From positions 162,684-226,683 of the forward strand of contig NZ_JAKVCW010000008.1 of assembly GCF_022448905.1 (NCBI RefSeq): DNA of 64,000 nucleotides. The letters run 5' to 3'. This DNA comes from Shimia sp. GTDB lineage: Bacteria; Pseudomonadota; Alphaproteobacteria; Rhodobacterales; Rhodobacteraceae. A model generated the notes under the pieces. That model was given only the letters and a program-made list of their open reading frames with translations, was not told where the DNA came from and did no database searches. The position numbers and the translations under genes were made by a program. Shown in pieces: positions 9,873 through 19,134 of the stretch. Positions within the stretch are counted from its first letter, which is position 1; every line of letters begins with the position of its first letter.

Positions 9873-11900
9873 ATGACCCGCGACCTCTCCCGCCTAATCC
9901 GCCCAAAATCCATCGCCGTTGTCGGCGGCGGCACATGGTGTGCCGAAGTCATTGGGCAAACGGAAAAGATTGGTTTTGATGGCGCCATTTGGCCAGTGCA
10001 TTCCAAGTCATCAGACGTGGCGGGACACAAAGCTTACCCATCCATCGACGCATTGCCCGCACCGCCGGACGCAACCTTCATTGGCATCAACCGCCGCGCC
10101 ACGATCCCGGTTGTGCAAGAGCTTGCGGCCGCCGGCGCGGGCGGCGCGGTGTGTTTCGCGTCAGGATTTTCTGAGGCCATTGCCGAAGACGCTTCCGGAA
10201 ATGATCTACAAGCAGACCTTGTGGCCGCCGCCGGTGACATGCCGATTCTCGGCCCCAACTGCTACGGCCTTATCAACGCGCTGGACGGCGCAGCGATCTG
10301 GCCGGACCAGCACGGCTGCGCACGGGTCGAAAGTGGCGTAGCAATCCTCACGCAAAGCTCCAACATCGCCATCAATCTCACCAACCAACAGCGCGGCGTG
10401 CCCATTGCCTATGTCGCCACCTGCGGAAACATGGCGCAACTCAACCAGGCAGACATCGCCTCTGCCGTCTTGGATGATCCACGCGTCACGGCGCTTGGCC
10501 TGCACATAGAGGGCTTCACCAACCTGCGCGCCTGGGAAGCTCTGGCTGCCAAAGCCCACGCCAAAGGCATCCCGGTTGTGGTTTTGAAAGTTGGCGCCAG
10601 CGCCGAGGCCCAAGCCGCCACCGTCAGCCACACCGCTTCCCTTGCCGGTAGCGATGCCGGTGCAGCCGCCCTGATCACACGTCTGGGCTTTGCCCGCGTG
10701 CACGACCTGCCGGTGTTTTTGGAAACCCTGAAGCTGCTGCACCTGTCTGGCCCGTTGTCCGCGCCCACCATCGCTTCAATCAGCTGCTCTGGCGGCGAGG
10801 CCAGCCTGATGGCCGACACGGCGCTTAACTCCGGCCTCACCTTCCCGCCCCTGAGAGACGAGCAGCGCACACAATTGGCCGACGCCCTCGGCCCCATGGT
10901 CGCCCTGGCCAACCCGCTGGACTACCACACCTACATTTGGCGGGATGCCGAGGCGATGGCCAAAGCTTGGTCTGCGATGATGACCAAGGATATCGGCCTC
11001 ACCTTATCGGTGGTCGATTATCCCCCAGAAAACCGCGCCGATTGGGATTGCGCCACCGACGCCGCGATCAAAGCCCACAAGACCACAGGCCGCCCGATTA
11101 CCGTGGTGGCTTCTTTGCCGGAACTGCTACCGCCCGATGTGACGCAAACCCTGATCGATGGCGGCGTGGTCCCAATGCACGGATTGCGCGAGGCCATCAT
11201 TGCTGCTGCCGCAACCACGGAGATCACAAGCCCCGAGACCACGCCCTTGGCGCTGGCGCCTGCGGAACCGTCCAAAAGGCCTCAATTGTTGACAGAGCAC
11301 GAAGCCAAAACCGCGCTCGCCGCCCACGGCCTAGACACCCCGCGCAGCGTTTCAGTGACCGACACGGGTACTCTCACCGAAGCCGCCAAAAGCCTCACGC
11401 CCCCTTTGGTGCTCAAAGGCCAAGGCATTGCCCACAAAACCGAAGCCGGCGCAGTTAAGCTCCATCTCTCAGCCGCTGACTTGCCAGCCGCTGCTGCCGA
11501 CATGCCCACCGACCGATTCTTGATCGAGGAAATGATCAACGATGGCCTCGCCGAACTTCTCGTTGGAATAACCCGTGATCCAGCCCACGGCTTTGTGCTC
11601 ACCATCGCCGCCGGCGGCACCCTGACCGAAGTGCTCTCAGACAGCGTCTCACTCCTGATCCCGGCCAGCCACGAGACAATCCGAGATGCCTTGTCATCAC
11701 TCAAAATCGCCCCGCTGCTCACCGGCTATCGCGGCGCACCGCCCGCCAACATCACCGCCATCCTACAAGCCATCGACGCGCTGCAGGCCTACGTGCTTGC
11801 CAACCTCGACAGCTTGCAAGAGGCTGAAATCAACCCGCTGATCTGCACGCCCACCCGCGCGGTGGCCGCAGACGCGCTGATACGAAAGGACATGTCATGA
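9873..11900 (+). CDS. ADP-forming acyl-CoA synthetase family protein (acetate-CoA ligase-like)
   Basis: 675 aa fusion of the alpha- and beta-like parts of NDP-forming acyl-CoA synthetases. It has a CoA-binding Rossmann domain (about 1-130), succinyl-CoA-ligase-like flavodoxin domains (about 140-440) with the conserved phosphohistidine candidate H253 in VSHTASLAG, and a C-terminal ATP-grasp domain (about 465-675). It would activate a carboxylic acid to its CoA thioester with ATP to ADP. The stop overlaps the next start by 4 bases (ATGA), which couples it to the enoyl-CoA hydratase. With the dehydrogenase at 8141 it makes a full activation, oxidation and hydration set. The acid is not known. 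Confidence 0.85.
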   Translation: MTRDLSRLIRPKSIAVVGGGTWCAEVIGQTEKIGFDGAIWPVHSKSSDVAGHKAYPSIDALPAPPDATFIGINRRATIPVVQELAAAGAGGAVCFASGFSEAIAEDASGNDLQADLVAAAGDMPILGPNCYGLINALDGAAIWPDQHGCARVESGVAILTQSSNIAINLTNQQRGVPIAYVATCGNMAQLNQADIASAVLDDPRVTALGLHIEGFTNLRAWEALAAKAHAKGIPVVVLKVGASAEAQAATVSHTASLAGSDAGAAALITRLGFARVHDLPVFLETLKLLHLSGPLSAPTIASISCSGGEASLMADTALNSGLTFPPLRDEQRTQLADALGPMVALANPLDYHTYIWRDAEAMAKAWSAMMTKDIGLTLSVVDYPPENRADWDCATDAAIKAHKTTGRPITVVASLPELLPPDVTQTLIDGGVVPMHGLREAIIAAAATTEITSPETTPLALAPAEPSKRPQLLTEHEAKTALAAHGLDTPRSVSVTDTGTLTEAAKSLTPPLVLKGQGIAHKTEAGAVKLHLSAADLPAAAADMPTDRFLIEEMINDGLAELLVGITRDPAHGFVLTIAAGGTLTEVLSDSVSLLIPASHETIRDALSSLKIAPLLTGYRGAPPANITAILQAIDALQAYVLANLDSLQEAEINPLICTPTRAVAADALIRKDMS

Positions 11901-12682
11901 CTGACGGCCCGGTCAAAACCCGCTGCGACGGCGCAATTCTTGAGGTCACGCTGGACCGCCCTAAAGCCAACGCCATTGATCTTGTGACAAGCCGCGTCAT
12001 GGGCGAGGTCTTTCGCGATTTTCGCGATGATCCAGACCTCCGCGTCGCCATCCTCACCGGTGGTGGCGAGAAATTCTTCTGCCCCGGTTGGGACCTGAAA
12101 GCGGCCGCAGATGGGGATGAAGTCGATGGCGATTACGGTGTTGGTGGCTTTGGCGGCCTGCAAGAACTGCGCGACATGAACAAACCGGTGATTGCGGCTG
12201 TGAACGGCATCGCCTGCGGCGGTGGCTTGGAGCTGGCACTGTCCGCCGACATGATCCTCGCCGCCGACCACGCCTCCTTTGCCCTGCCCGAAATCCGCTC
12301 CGGCACGGTGGCCGATGCAGCCTCGGTGAAACTGCCTAAACGCATTCCCTATCACATCGCCATGGAGCTCCTGCTCACCGGGCGCTGGTTTGACGCTGAA
12401 GAAGCGCTGCGCTGGGGGCTGGTGAATGAAATCCTGCCTGCTGACAAACTGATGGACCGCGCCTGGGAACAAGCCCGCTTGCTCGCCTCCGGCCCGCCTT
12501 TGGTCTACGCCGCCATCAAAGAAATTGTGCGCGACGCCGAGGATGCCAAATTCCAGGACGCCATGAACCGCATCACCAAACGCCAGCTGCGCAGCGTGGA
12601 TGTGCTTTATGCCAGCGAGGATCAACTCGAAGGCGCCCGCGCCTTTGCTGAAAAGCGTGATCCGGTCTGGAAAGGCAAATAA
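11897..12682 (+). CDS. Enoyl-CoA hydratase/isomerase family protein (CaiD-like)
   Basis: 261 aa crotonase-fold enzyme. Both catalytic glutamates of true hydratases are recognisable, one in GGGLELAL and one in FALPEI, and the oxyanion-hole segment ACGGG is intact. The overall pattern resembles carnitinyl-CoA dehydratase (CaiD) more than the beta-oxidation hydratase. It would add water to the enoyl-CoA made by the upstream acyl-CoA dehydrogenase. It overlaps the CoA synthetase gene by 4 bases. The carnitine-like substrate is an inference from CaiD resemblance and the CdhR-type regulator. Confidence 0.85.
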   Translation: MTDGPVKTRCDGAILEVTLDRPKANAIDLVTSRVMGEVFRDFRDDPDLRVAILTGGGEKFFCPGWDLKAAADGDEVDGDYGVGGFGGLQELRDMNKPVIAAVNGIACGGGLELALSADMILAADHASFALPEIRSGTVADAASVKLPKRIPYHIAMELLLTGRWFDAEEALRWGLVNEILPADKLMDRAWEQARLLASGPPLVYAAIKEIVRDAEDAKFQDAMNRITKRQLRSVDVLYASEDQLEGARAFAEKRDPVWKGK

Positions 12683-12778
12683 CTCCGTTTGCCTATTTCT
12701 ACGGCAACCACACCGTTGTGAGCCAAATTTATAGCAGCCCCTCTTGTCCCCAAGCGCCTCGGGGGGCAAGGTGCGCCC

Positions 12779-13636
12779 ATGACCAAGACCCTGCTTTCGC
12801 TAGGCCACGGCTACACCGCCCAGGCCCTCGCCACCCGTCTTCTTCCGCAAGGCTGGACCATACTCGGCACTTACCGCGATCCGGCACAAGAGGCCGACCT
12901 ACGCGAACAAGGCATCACGCCGCTGCAGTGGCCGATCGACTTTGACACCGCCCTCAAAGACGTCAACCATGTGCTGAGTTCCATCCGTCCGGACAAAGAA
13001 GGCGACCCGGTGCTGCGACTGGGTAAAGACGCGCTCCTAAGAGCTGCGCCTAACCTCGATTGGGTCGGTTACCTTTCCACCACTGGGGTCTACGGCGACA
13101 TGGACGGCGGATGGGTCGACGAAGACACCCCACTTGATCCCGACGGTCATCGCGGCAAGATGCGCGTACTGGCTGAGGCGGAATGGCAAGCATTGCCAGA
13201 CTTGCCACTGCACATCTTCCGCCTCGCTGGAATCTACGGCCCTGGCCGCGGCCCCTTTGCCAAACTGCGCAAAGGCACCGCCCGCCGCATTATCAAGAAA
13301 AACCAGGTGTTCTCCCGCGCCCATGTGGATGACATCGCGCAGGTTCTGGAGGCATCCATGAAGACTCCCAATGTGGGCCAAATCTACAACGTCTGTGATG
13401 ACAGCCCGGCCCCGCCGCAAGACATCCTCGCCTATGCCGCCGAATTGCTCGGCATGGACCCACCGCCGGAAATCCCCTTTGAAGAGGCGGAGATGACCCC
13501 GATGGCGCGCAGCTTCTATTCTGACAGCAAACGCGTGCGCAACACCCGCATAAAAGAGGAACTGGGGGTGGTCTTGAAATACCCCAACTACCGCGACGCT
13601 TTAAAAGCCATGCTGGACGAAGAGACCGCCACCTAG
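12779..13636 (+). CDS. NAD(P)-dependent epimerase/dehydratase family protein (YeeZ-like)
   Basis: 285 aa protein of the extended SDR superfamily. The nucleotide-binding loop near the N-terminus is GHGYTA (residues 9-14), a departure from the usual GxxGxxG that is typical of the YeeZ branch. YLSTTGVYGD near residue 105 holds the Ser/Thr and Tyr of the catalytic region, but the lysine position is not obvious. Substrate unknown. It is probably its own unit, about 95 bases after the enoyl-CoA hydratase gene. The leader carries a short GC-rich piece (12749-12766) like part of the dispersed repeat. Confidence 0.75.
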   Translation: MTKTLLSLGHGYTAQALATRLLPQGWTILGTYRDPAQEADLREQGITPLQWPIDFDTALKDVNHVLSSIRPDKEGDPVLRLGKDALLRAAPNLDWVGYLSTTGVYGDMDGGWVDEDTPLDPDGHRGKMRVLAEAEWQALPDLPLHIFRLAGIYGPGRGPFAKLRKGTARRIIKKNQVFSRAHVDDIAQVLEASMKTPNVGQIYNVCDDSPAPPQDILAYAAELLGMDPPPEIPFEEAEMTPMARSFYSDSKRVRNTRIKEELGVVLKYPNYRDALKAMLDEETAT

Positions 13637-13649
13637 GCGCTTTCTCATT

Positions 13650-13687
13650 CCCCAAGTATCTCGGGGGTGCGGGGGGCTGGCCCCCGC
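13650..13687 (-). repeat. Dispersed GC-rich intergenic repeat, copy B
   Basis: CCCCAAGTATCTCGGGGGTG is followed by the GGGGGGCTGGCCCCC palindrome. Read on the minus strand it has the same order as copy A at 9667-9713. It sits between the convergent SDR and dxs genes and might double as a terminator for both. Confidence 0.6.
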
Positions 13688-13699
13688 TCCAGTCCTGTC

Positions 13700-15628
13700 T
13701 TAGGCAAGCGTGTTGTCTGGCGTTGTGATGCCGAGCGCGTCCAGCACCTTCGCCTCAATGTGCTCCGCATTCATTGCCGCCACATCGTACATCGCCTTCG
13801 GGCTGGCCTGATCAATGAAGGTATCCGGCAGCACCATTGAGCGGTATTTCAGCCCGCCATCAAACACGCCTTCGTCTGCCAATAACTGCGCCACATGGCT
13901 GCCAAAGCCGCCCACTGCGCCCTCTTCAATGGTGATCAGCGCTTCATGATTAGCTGCCAAATCTAGGATCATCCCCCGGTCCAAAGGCTTGGCAAACCGC
14001 GCATCCGCAATCGTCGGGGTGATGTCCTGCGCCGCCAGCCTCTCGGCCGCCTTCTTGGTTTCTTCCAACCGCGTGCCAAAGGACAGCAACGCAACCCGCT
14101 TGCCCGCCTGCACCACACGCCCCTTGCCGATCTCCAGCACCTCGCCCCGCTCCGGCAACTCCACGCCCACCGCTTCGCCACGAGGGTAGCGGAATGCGAT
14201 AGGGCCATCATCATAGGCCGCCGCTGTGGCCACCATATGCTTCAACTCAGCTTCATCCGCCGCCGCCATCACCACCATGCCCGGCAGGTTCGCCAAATAG
14301 GCGATGTCAAAACTGCCCGCATGGGTGGCGCCATCCGCGCCAACCAGCCCTGCGCGGTCAATTGCAAACCGCACCGGCAGACGTTGAATGGCAACATCAT
14401 GCACCACCTGATCATAGGCGCGCTGCAAAAACGTCGAATAGATCGCACAGAAGGGTTTCATCCCGCCCGCAGCCAAAGCGGCGGAGAAAGTCACTCCGTG
14501 CTGCTCGGCAATCGCCACATCAAAACACCGGCTTGGGTAGCGCTCAGCAAACAATTTCAGCCCTGTGCCATCCGGCATTGCCGCTGTTACCGCGCAAATC
14601 CGGTCATCCTCTGCGGCAGCCTCCAGGAGCGCTTGGGAAAACACAGACGTGTAGCTTGGGGCGTTGGATTTCGCCTTCTGCTGCTTGCCGGTGGAGACAT
14701 CAAACTTGGCGGTGGCATGCCCCTTGTCATACGCCGCTTCTGCCGGGGCATAACCTTTGCCCTTTTTGGTGTTCACATGCAGCAATACCGGCCCAGTGGC
14801 CCGCTCTCGCAAACTGCGCAACAGCGGCAAGAGCTGGTCCATATCGTGCCCGTCAATCGGCCCGACATATGAGAACCCAAGCTGCTCAAACAGCGTGCCA
14901 CCCATCGTCAGGCCTTTAAGCGCGTCGCGGGTCCGTTTGGCTCCGGTCCGCAATGGCTGAGGCAACAGGCTGGTCGCGGCTTTGGCAGCGGACTTCAGCT
15001 CCTGAAACGGCGCCCCTGCATAAAGCCGGGACAGATACACACTCAACGCCCCAACAGGCGGCGCAATCGACATGTCGTTGTCATTGAGGATCACAAACAT
15101 ACGCTTGCCCAGGTGACCGGCGTTGTTCATCGCCTCATAGGCCATGCCCGCCGTGATCGCCCCATCGCCAATCACCGCAATCACATCACCAAGACCACCG
15201 TCACACTCCCCGCCAAGATCGCGCGCCACCGCAAATCCCAACGCAGCGGAAATCGACGTCGAACTATGCGCTGCGCCAAAGGGATCAAACACGCTCTCAC
15301 TGCGTTTGGTGAACCCGGACAGCCCGCCTTCCTGACGCAGGGTGCGAATCCGATCACGCCGGCCGGTCAAAATCTTATGAGGGTAACATTGGTGGCCCAC
15401 GTCCCAGATCAGCTTGTCACGCGGCATGTCAAACACCGCATGCAGCGCGACCGTCAGCTCCACAACACCCAGGCCCGCGCCAAGATGCCCTCCGGTTTCA
15501 CTCACCGTGGATATGGTCTCCGCCCGCAACTCATCGGCAATCTGTGACAGCTCGCTGTCTGAAAACCGTTTCAGGTCTTCAGGCAGGTTCACCTGATCCA
15601 GCAAAGGGGTGTGGGGTCTGGCAGCCAT
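13700..15628 (-). CDS. dxs: 1-deoxy-D-xylulose-5-phosphate synthase
   Basis: 642 aa thiamine-diphosphate enzyme, the normal Dxs length. It condenses pyruvate and glyceraldehyde 3-phosphate, the first step of the MEP isoprenoid pathway. Seen are [14 protein letters not shown] (catalytic His region, near residue 77), the ThDP/Mg motif [15 protein letters not shown] (near 150), and the transketolase pyrimidine-binding domain with [14 protein letters not shown] (near 370). Last gene of the xseB-ispA-dxs unit, 14 bases after ispA. This arrangement is conserved in many proteobacteria and supplies precursors for quinones and undecaprenol. Confidence 0.95.
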   Translation of the reverse strand: MAARPHTPLLDQVNLPEDLKRFSDSELSQIADELRAETISTVSETGGHLGAGLGVVELTVALHAVFDMPRDKLIWDVGHQCYPHKILTGRRDRIRTLRQEGGLSGFTKRSESVFDPFGAAHSSTSISAALGFAVARDLGGECDGGLGDVIAVIGDGAITAGMAYEAMNNAGHLGKRMFVILNDNDMSIAPPVGALSVYLSRLYAGAPFQELKSAAKAATSLLPQPLRTGAKRTRDALKGLTMGGTLFEQLGFSYVGPIDGHDMDQLLPLLRSLRERATGPVLLHVNTKKGKGYAPAEAAYDKGHATAKFDVSTGKQQKAKSNAPSYTSVFSQALLEAAAEDDRICAVTAAMPDGTGLKLFAERYPSRCFDVAIAEQHGVTFSAALAAGGMKPFCAIYSTFLQRAYDQVVHDVAIQRLPVRFAIDRAGLVGADGATHAGSFDIAYLANLPGMVVMAAADEAELKHMVATAAAYDDGPIAFRYPRGEAVGVELPERGEVLEIGKGRVVQAGKRVALLSFGTRLEETKKAAERLAAQDITPTIADARFAKPLDRGMILDLAANHEALITIEEGAVGGFGSHVAQLLADEGVFDGGLKYRSMVLPDTFIDQASPKAMYDVAAMNAEHIEAKVLDALGITTPDNTLA

Positions 15629-15642
15629 TGATGCGCCTTCCG

Positions 15643-16512
15643 TCAGTTATCTCGCGAGATAACGAACCGCGCCGCCTCCCGCAAGCAATCCGCCGCGTCG
15701 CCATAGACGTCCAATGCGTCACAAGCATCCGAGACCAGAGACTGCGCCCGCTGTTTGGCGCCATCCAAGCCCAGCAACGACACAAAGGTGGCTTTGCCAG
15801 CGTCGGCATCCTTACCCACCGCCTTGCCAACTTTCTCAGCATCGCCTTCCACATCCAGAATGTCGTCCGCAATCTGAAACGCCAACCCAAGGTCCAGCGA
15901 ATAGCGCATCAACGGCTCGATATCGGCCTTGCCCATCACAGCGCCCGCAGTCGCAGACCAGGCAATCAACGCGCCGGTCTTACCAGCCTGAAGTCGCGTG
16001 ATTTCTTCCAGCGTCAAAGGCACCGGCGCGGTTTCCGCCGCGATGTCCAACGCTTGCCCCAGTACCATGCCCTGCGCGCCAGCAGCCCGTGCCAATGACA
16101 CCGTCAACTCGGCCCGCACAGCGGAATCCTCGTGACACTCATCGCGCGACACACATTCAAACGCCAAGGTCTGCAATGCATCTCCCGCCAGCACAGCGGT
16201 GCATTCGTCCCACTTGATGTGCGTGGTCGGCAGCCCGCGCCGTATGTTATCATCATCCATGCAAGGCAGGTCATCATGCACCAGCGAATAGGCGTGCATC
16301 GCCTCAATCGCCGTCGCCGGCCAAATCGCCTGTTTTGGGTCAACCCCATGCAACCGCGCGCTTTCCAACACCAGAAACGCCCGCAGCCGTTTACCGCCTG
16401 CACTGGCATAGCGCATAGCGTCCACCACTGGCAAATCGCCAAACGGTGCCATCACTTCAAGCAAATGGGCCTCCACTTGCGTGGCGGCCTCTTTCAAACG
16501 TGTTTCAAACAT
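15643..16512 (-). CDS. ispA: Polyprenyl synthetase, probably farnesyl/geranyl diphosphate synthase
   Basis: 289 aa short-chain prenyltransferase. The first Asp-rich motif is DDLPCMD (80-86), the second is DDILD (near 217), and [11 protein letters not shown] near residue 39 is the usual N-terminal signature. The first motif carries the two-residue insert common in bacterial FPP/GGPP synthases. It condenses IPP with DMAPP/GPP in the cytoplasm. It lies between xseB (26 bases upstream) and dxs. FPP versus GGPP product cannot be decided from sequence alone. Confidence 0.93.
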   Translation of the reverse strand: MFETRLKEAATQVEAHLLEVMAPFGDLPVVDAMRYASAGGKRLRAFLVLESARLHGVDPKQAIWPATAIEAMHAYSLVHDDLPCMDDDNIRRGLPTTHIKWDECTAVLAGDALQTLAFECVSRDECHEDSAVRAELTVSLARAAGAQGMVLGQALDIAAETAPVPLTLEEITRLQAGKTGALIAWSATAGAVMGKADIEPLMRYSLDLGLAFQIADDILDVEGDAEKVGKAVGKDADAGKATFVSLLGLDGAKQRAQSLVSDACDALDVYGDAADCLREAARFVISRDN

Positions 16513-16538
16513 CGCGGCCCCGCGGCTGAACAGTTGGC

Positions 16539-16781
16539 TTACATACCCTCAACCGGTGTCAAACCGGCCGGATTGCCATTGCCATCCAAAGTGATCGCTG
16601 CGACCTTTTCTTCGGCCTCTTTGAGCTTTGCTTCACAGCGGGCCTTCAACGCCGCGCCACGCTCATAAAGCGCAATGGATTTCTCCAGTTCAACGTCGCC
16701 GCGCTCCAACTGGCCCACAACCTGCTCCAGCTCGCGCATTGCCGCTTCAAAGCTCATCTCTTCCACAGGTGTGTCGCTCAT
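16539..16781 (-). CDS. xseB: Exodeoxyribonuclease VII small subunit
   Basis: 80 aa helical protein with the XseB pattern: SFEAAMRELEQVVGQLERGDVELEKSI, then a second helix with Y-x-R-G. It partners with XseA (not in the window) in a nuclease degrading single-stranded DNA. Its start overlaps the end of the HDAC-like gene by 4 bases. First of the classical xseB-ispA-dxs run. Confidence 0.93.
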   Translation of the reverse strand: MSDTPVEEMSFEAAMRELEQVVGQLERGDVELEKSIALYERGAALKARCEAKLKEAEEKVAAITLDGNGNPAGLTPVEGM

Positions 16782-17713
16782 CCGGCTCTCTCCATCAAAA
16801 CCTCAACATGCGCCGCTACGGACGCTGCCAAAGCGTTCAGATCATATCCACCTTCCAAAGTCGAGACCACGCGCCCGTGACAGTGTTTCTCGGCCACATC
16901 ACACAAGCGCTCCGTCAGCCAGACAAAGTCTTCCTCATTCCATTCCAACTGCGCCAAGGGATCATCCTTATGCGCATCAAAGCCTGCTGACAGGATCAGC
17001 AATTCCGGTTCAAACGCCTCCAAGGCCGGAAACACCTCCGCCTCATAGGTCGCCCGCATCAGCCGCCCGTCACTGTGTGGCGGCAATGGCAGGTTCATCA
17101 CATTACCCTGCGCGCCAGTTTCCTCCGGCATACCGGTGCCTGGCCACAGCGGGTTCTGATGACTGCCAATGAACAGGCTGCGCGGTTCGTCCCACAAGAG
17201 CGCCTGCGTGCCATTGCCATGGTGCACATCAAAATCCACCACCGCCACCCGGCTCAGCCCATGACGTTCCAGCGCATGTTTCGCCGCAATCGCGGCCGTA
17301 CCAAACAAACAAAACCCCATGGGTTTGCTCTGCTCCGCATGATGCCCCGGCGGACGGCAGGCCACAAAGGCATTGCCCACCTCCCCCGCCAGCACCGCAT
17401 CCACCGCCGCCAGACAGCCGCCAACCCCGTGCCGCGCCGCCAGTGTCGAGCCTGGCGACATATAGGTGTCTTCGTCCAACGCTATAATGCCGCTTGCCGG
17501 CTCCGCTGCTGTGATGGCCTCCAGATGGCTCCGGGGATGGCACAGCAGAATATCGGCGTCCGAACACTCCGGCGCCTCGCGCCGATCCAACCCGTCGAAC
17601 TGGGCCGCCTTCAACGCCGCCTGAATATGCTCGATCCGCGCAACCTGCTCCGCATGGCCCGCAGGCGTCTGGTGCTGCAACGAACTCTGGTGACTGAACA
17701 ACGCTGTGGCCAT
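16778..17713 (-). CDS. Histone deacetylase family protein (acetoin utilisation/AcuC-like)
   Basis: 311 aa zinc hydrolase of the class II HDAC fold. Zinc ligands are seen in VDFDVHHGNGTQ (Asp and His), and the twin catalytic histidines in RPPGHHAE. ILSAGFDAHKDDPL supplies the later Asp ligand. Bacterial members deacetylate polyamines or acetyl-lysine; which applies here is unknown. The start is ATG 17713 with a GGGGGGAG box just upstream; a TTG 15 bases earlier is less likely. It overlaps xseB by 4 bases, so the unit may extend from here to dxs. Confidence 0.88.
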   Translation of the reverse strand: MATALFSHQSSLQHQTPAGHAEQVARIEHIQAALKAAQFDGLDRREAPECSDADILLCHPRSHLEAITAAEPASGIIALDEDTYMSPGSTLAARHGVGGCLAAVDAVLAGEVGNAFVACRPPGHHAEQSKPMGFCLFGTAAIAAKHALERHGLSRVAVVDFDVHHGNGTQALLWDEPRSLFIGSHQNPLWPGTGMPEETGAQGNVMNLPLPPHSDGRLMRATYEAEVFPALEAFEPELLILSAGFDAHKDDPLAQLEWNEEDFVWLTERLCDVAEKHCHGRVVSTLEGGYDLNALAASVAAHVEVLMERAG

Positions 17714-17760
17714 GCCACTCCCCCCCAAATTCTATGTGTTGTGCGTGCTACGCGGCCAGA

Positions 17761-18462
17761 TCAGTCCGGCGCCAGCATGTACCCCGCCCCGCGCACGGTT
17801 TGCAGGTAACGTGGCTGTTTCGGGTCTTCCTCAATCTTGCGGCGCAAACGGGTGATCTGCACATCCACCGCCCGCTCCTGCGCCTGACCTTTGTCCCGGC
17901 CCAACTCCTCCACCAGTTTGCCGCGGCTGACGGCCTCGCCCGGTGTTTTCGAGAAGATTTTCATCAGCTGGCTCTCAGTGGCGGTCAGACGCACAGGCTC
18001 TTCGCCTTGCCACATCTCGCCCCGATCAATGTCATAGCGAATGCCACCCAGATGTAGCACCTTGGGCACCGTGGCGGCCTCATCCACCTCCGGCATCCGC
18101 CGCAGAATGGCATTGATCCGCAACAACAGCTCTTTTGGCTCAAACGGCTTTGCCAGATAGTCATCCGCCCCGGCCTCAAGTCCCGTAATCCGATCTTCGG
18201 TCTCACCCTTGGCGGTCAACAACATAATTGGCGTCTGCGAGGTCTCGCGAATGCCACGGGTCAGGCTCATGCCATCCTCACCCGGCATCATCACGTCGAG
18301 CACAATCAGGTCAAAATCCAGCCCTGACAGAATCCGCCGCGCATGCGCCGCATCGCGGGCGGCGGACACCAGAAACCCGTTGCGCATCAGAAACTTCCGC
18401 AGAAGTTCGCGAATACGCTCGTCATCATCCACAATCAGCAGGTGGGGATCGATGTCTTTCAT
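17761..18462 (-). CDS. petR: OmpR-family response regulator, PetR-like
   Basis: 233 aa regulator. The receiver domain (8-120) has the acidic pocket VDDDE, phospho-acceptor D56 and the conserved Lys in AKPFEP. The winged-helix output domain spans about 135-230. It overlaps a MarR gene by 4 bases, and no kinase gene is near. The MarR/OmpR pair matches petP-petR of Rhodobacter capsulatus, where PetR is needed for cytochrome bc1-dependent growth. The identity rests on gene arrangement plus family, so the symbol is tentative. Confidence 0.75.
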   Translation of the reverse strand: MKDIDPHLLIVDDDERIRELLRKFLMRNGFLVSAARDAAHARRILSGLDFDLIVLDVMMPGEDGMSLTRGIRETSQTPIMLLTAKGETEDRITGLEAGADDYLAKPFEPKELLLRINAILRRMPEVDEAATVPKVLHLGGIRYDIDRGEMWQGEEPVRLTATESQLMKIFSKTPGEAVSRGKLVEELGRDKGQAQERAVDVQITRLRRKIEEDPKQPRYLQTVRGAGYMLAPD

Positions 18463-18956
18463 TTGCCTGACTCACGCAAGGACAGATATTGCCGTTTCAT
18501 TTCACCTTCCATCATCGCCTCAAGCACCCGCCGGAACCCGGCCACATCCTCCGGTCCCGCCTCCCGAAACGCCGTGCGCATTCGCACCCGCTGCGCGTCC
18601 GACAAACGATGCTCCAACGCCGTACCTTCTTCAGTCAGAAACAGGTTCCGCTCCCGCCGATCAGACGTGCCCACGCGACTTTCCACAAGCCCATCTTCGA
18701 TCAAAGTGCGCAACACACGATTGAGTGACTGTTTGGTCACCCCCAGTATGTCGAGCAGATTGGTCACCGTGGTGCCCGGCGCGCGGTTGATGAAGTGAAT
18801 CGCGCGATGATGCGCCCGCCCATAGGCCATGCTCTCAAGGATTCGGTCCGGATCCGCGGTGAAGCCGCGATAGGCAAAATACATCGCCTCAATCCCCTGC
18901 CGCAGCTGCTCATCGGTGAGATAAAGCAGGTTCTCACTCCGAATTGGATCGCTCAT
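18459..18956 (-). CDS. petP: MarR family transcriptional regulator, PetP-like
   Basis: 165 aa winged-helix repressor-type protein: recognition helix region TVTNLLDILGVTKQSLNRVLRTL, then the wing VESRVGTSDRRERNLFLTEEG. The start is ATG 18956, since GGAGGG lies 4 bases upstream; two earlier in-frame starts (18971, 18974) lack a box. It overlaps petR by 4 bases. Its leader holds a direct repeat, TCACAAT at 18971-18977 and 18993-18999, a possible autoregulatory site. The name follows the petP-petR arrangement of Rhodobacter and is tentative. Confidence 0.75.
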   Translation of the reverse strand: MSDPIRSENLLYLTDEQLRQGIEAMYFAYRGFTADPDRILESMAYGRAHHRAIHFINRAPGTTVTNLLDILGVTKQSLNRVLRTLIEDGLVESRVGTSDRRERNLFLTEEGTALEHRLSDAQRVRMRTAFREAGPEDVAGFRRVLEAMMEGEMKRQYLSLRESGK

Positions 18957-19134
18957 TTGGCCCTCCAGCATCACAATTGACAGGTTTGCCCGTCACAATA
19001 CGTCAGCTTTGTTGACACTCCAAGCGCTAACTGGTAGCGAATCGCAGGATTTGCGCAATTTTATGACCGTTTCGGCCATATGGCGCGCAACAAATGAAAA
19101 ACTGAAAGCCCTTTGGTAAGCGAAAGGAACGACC

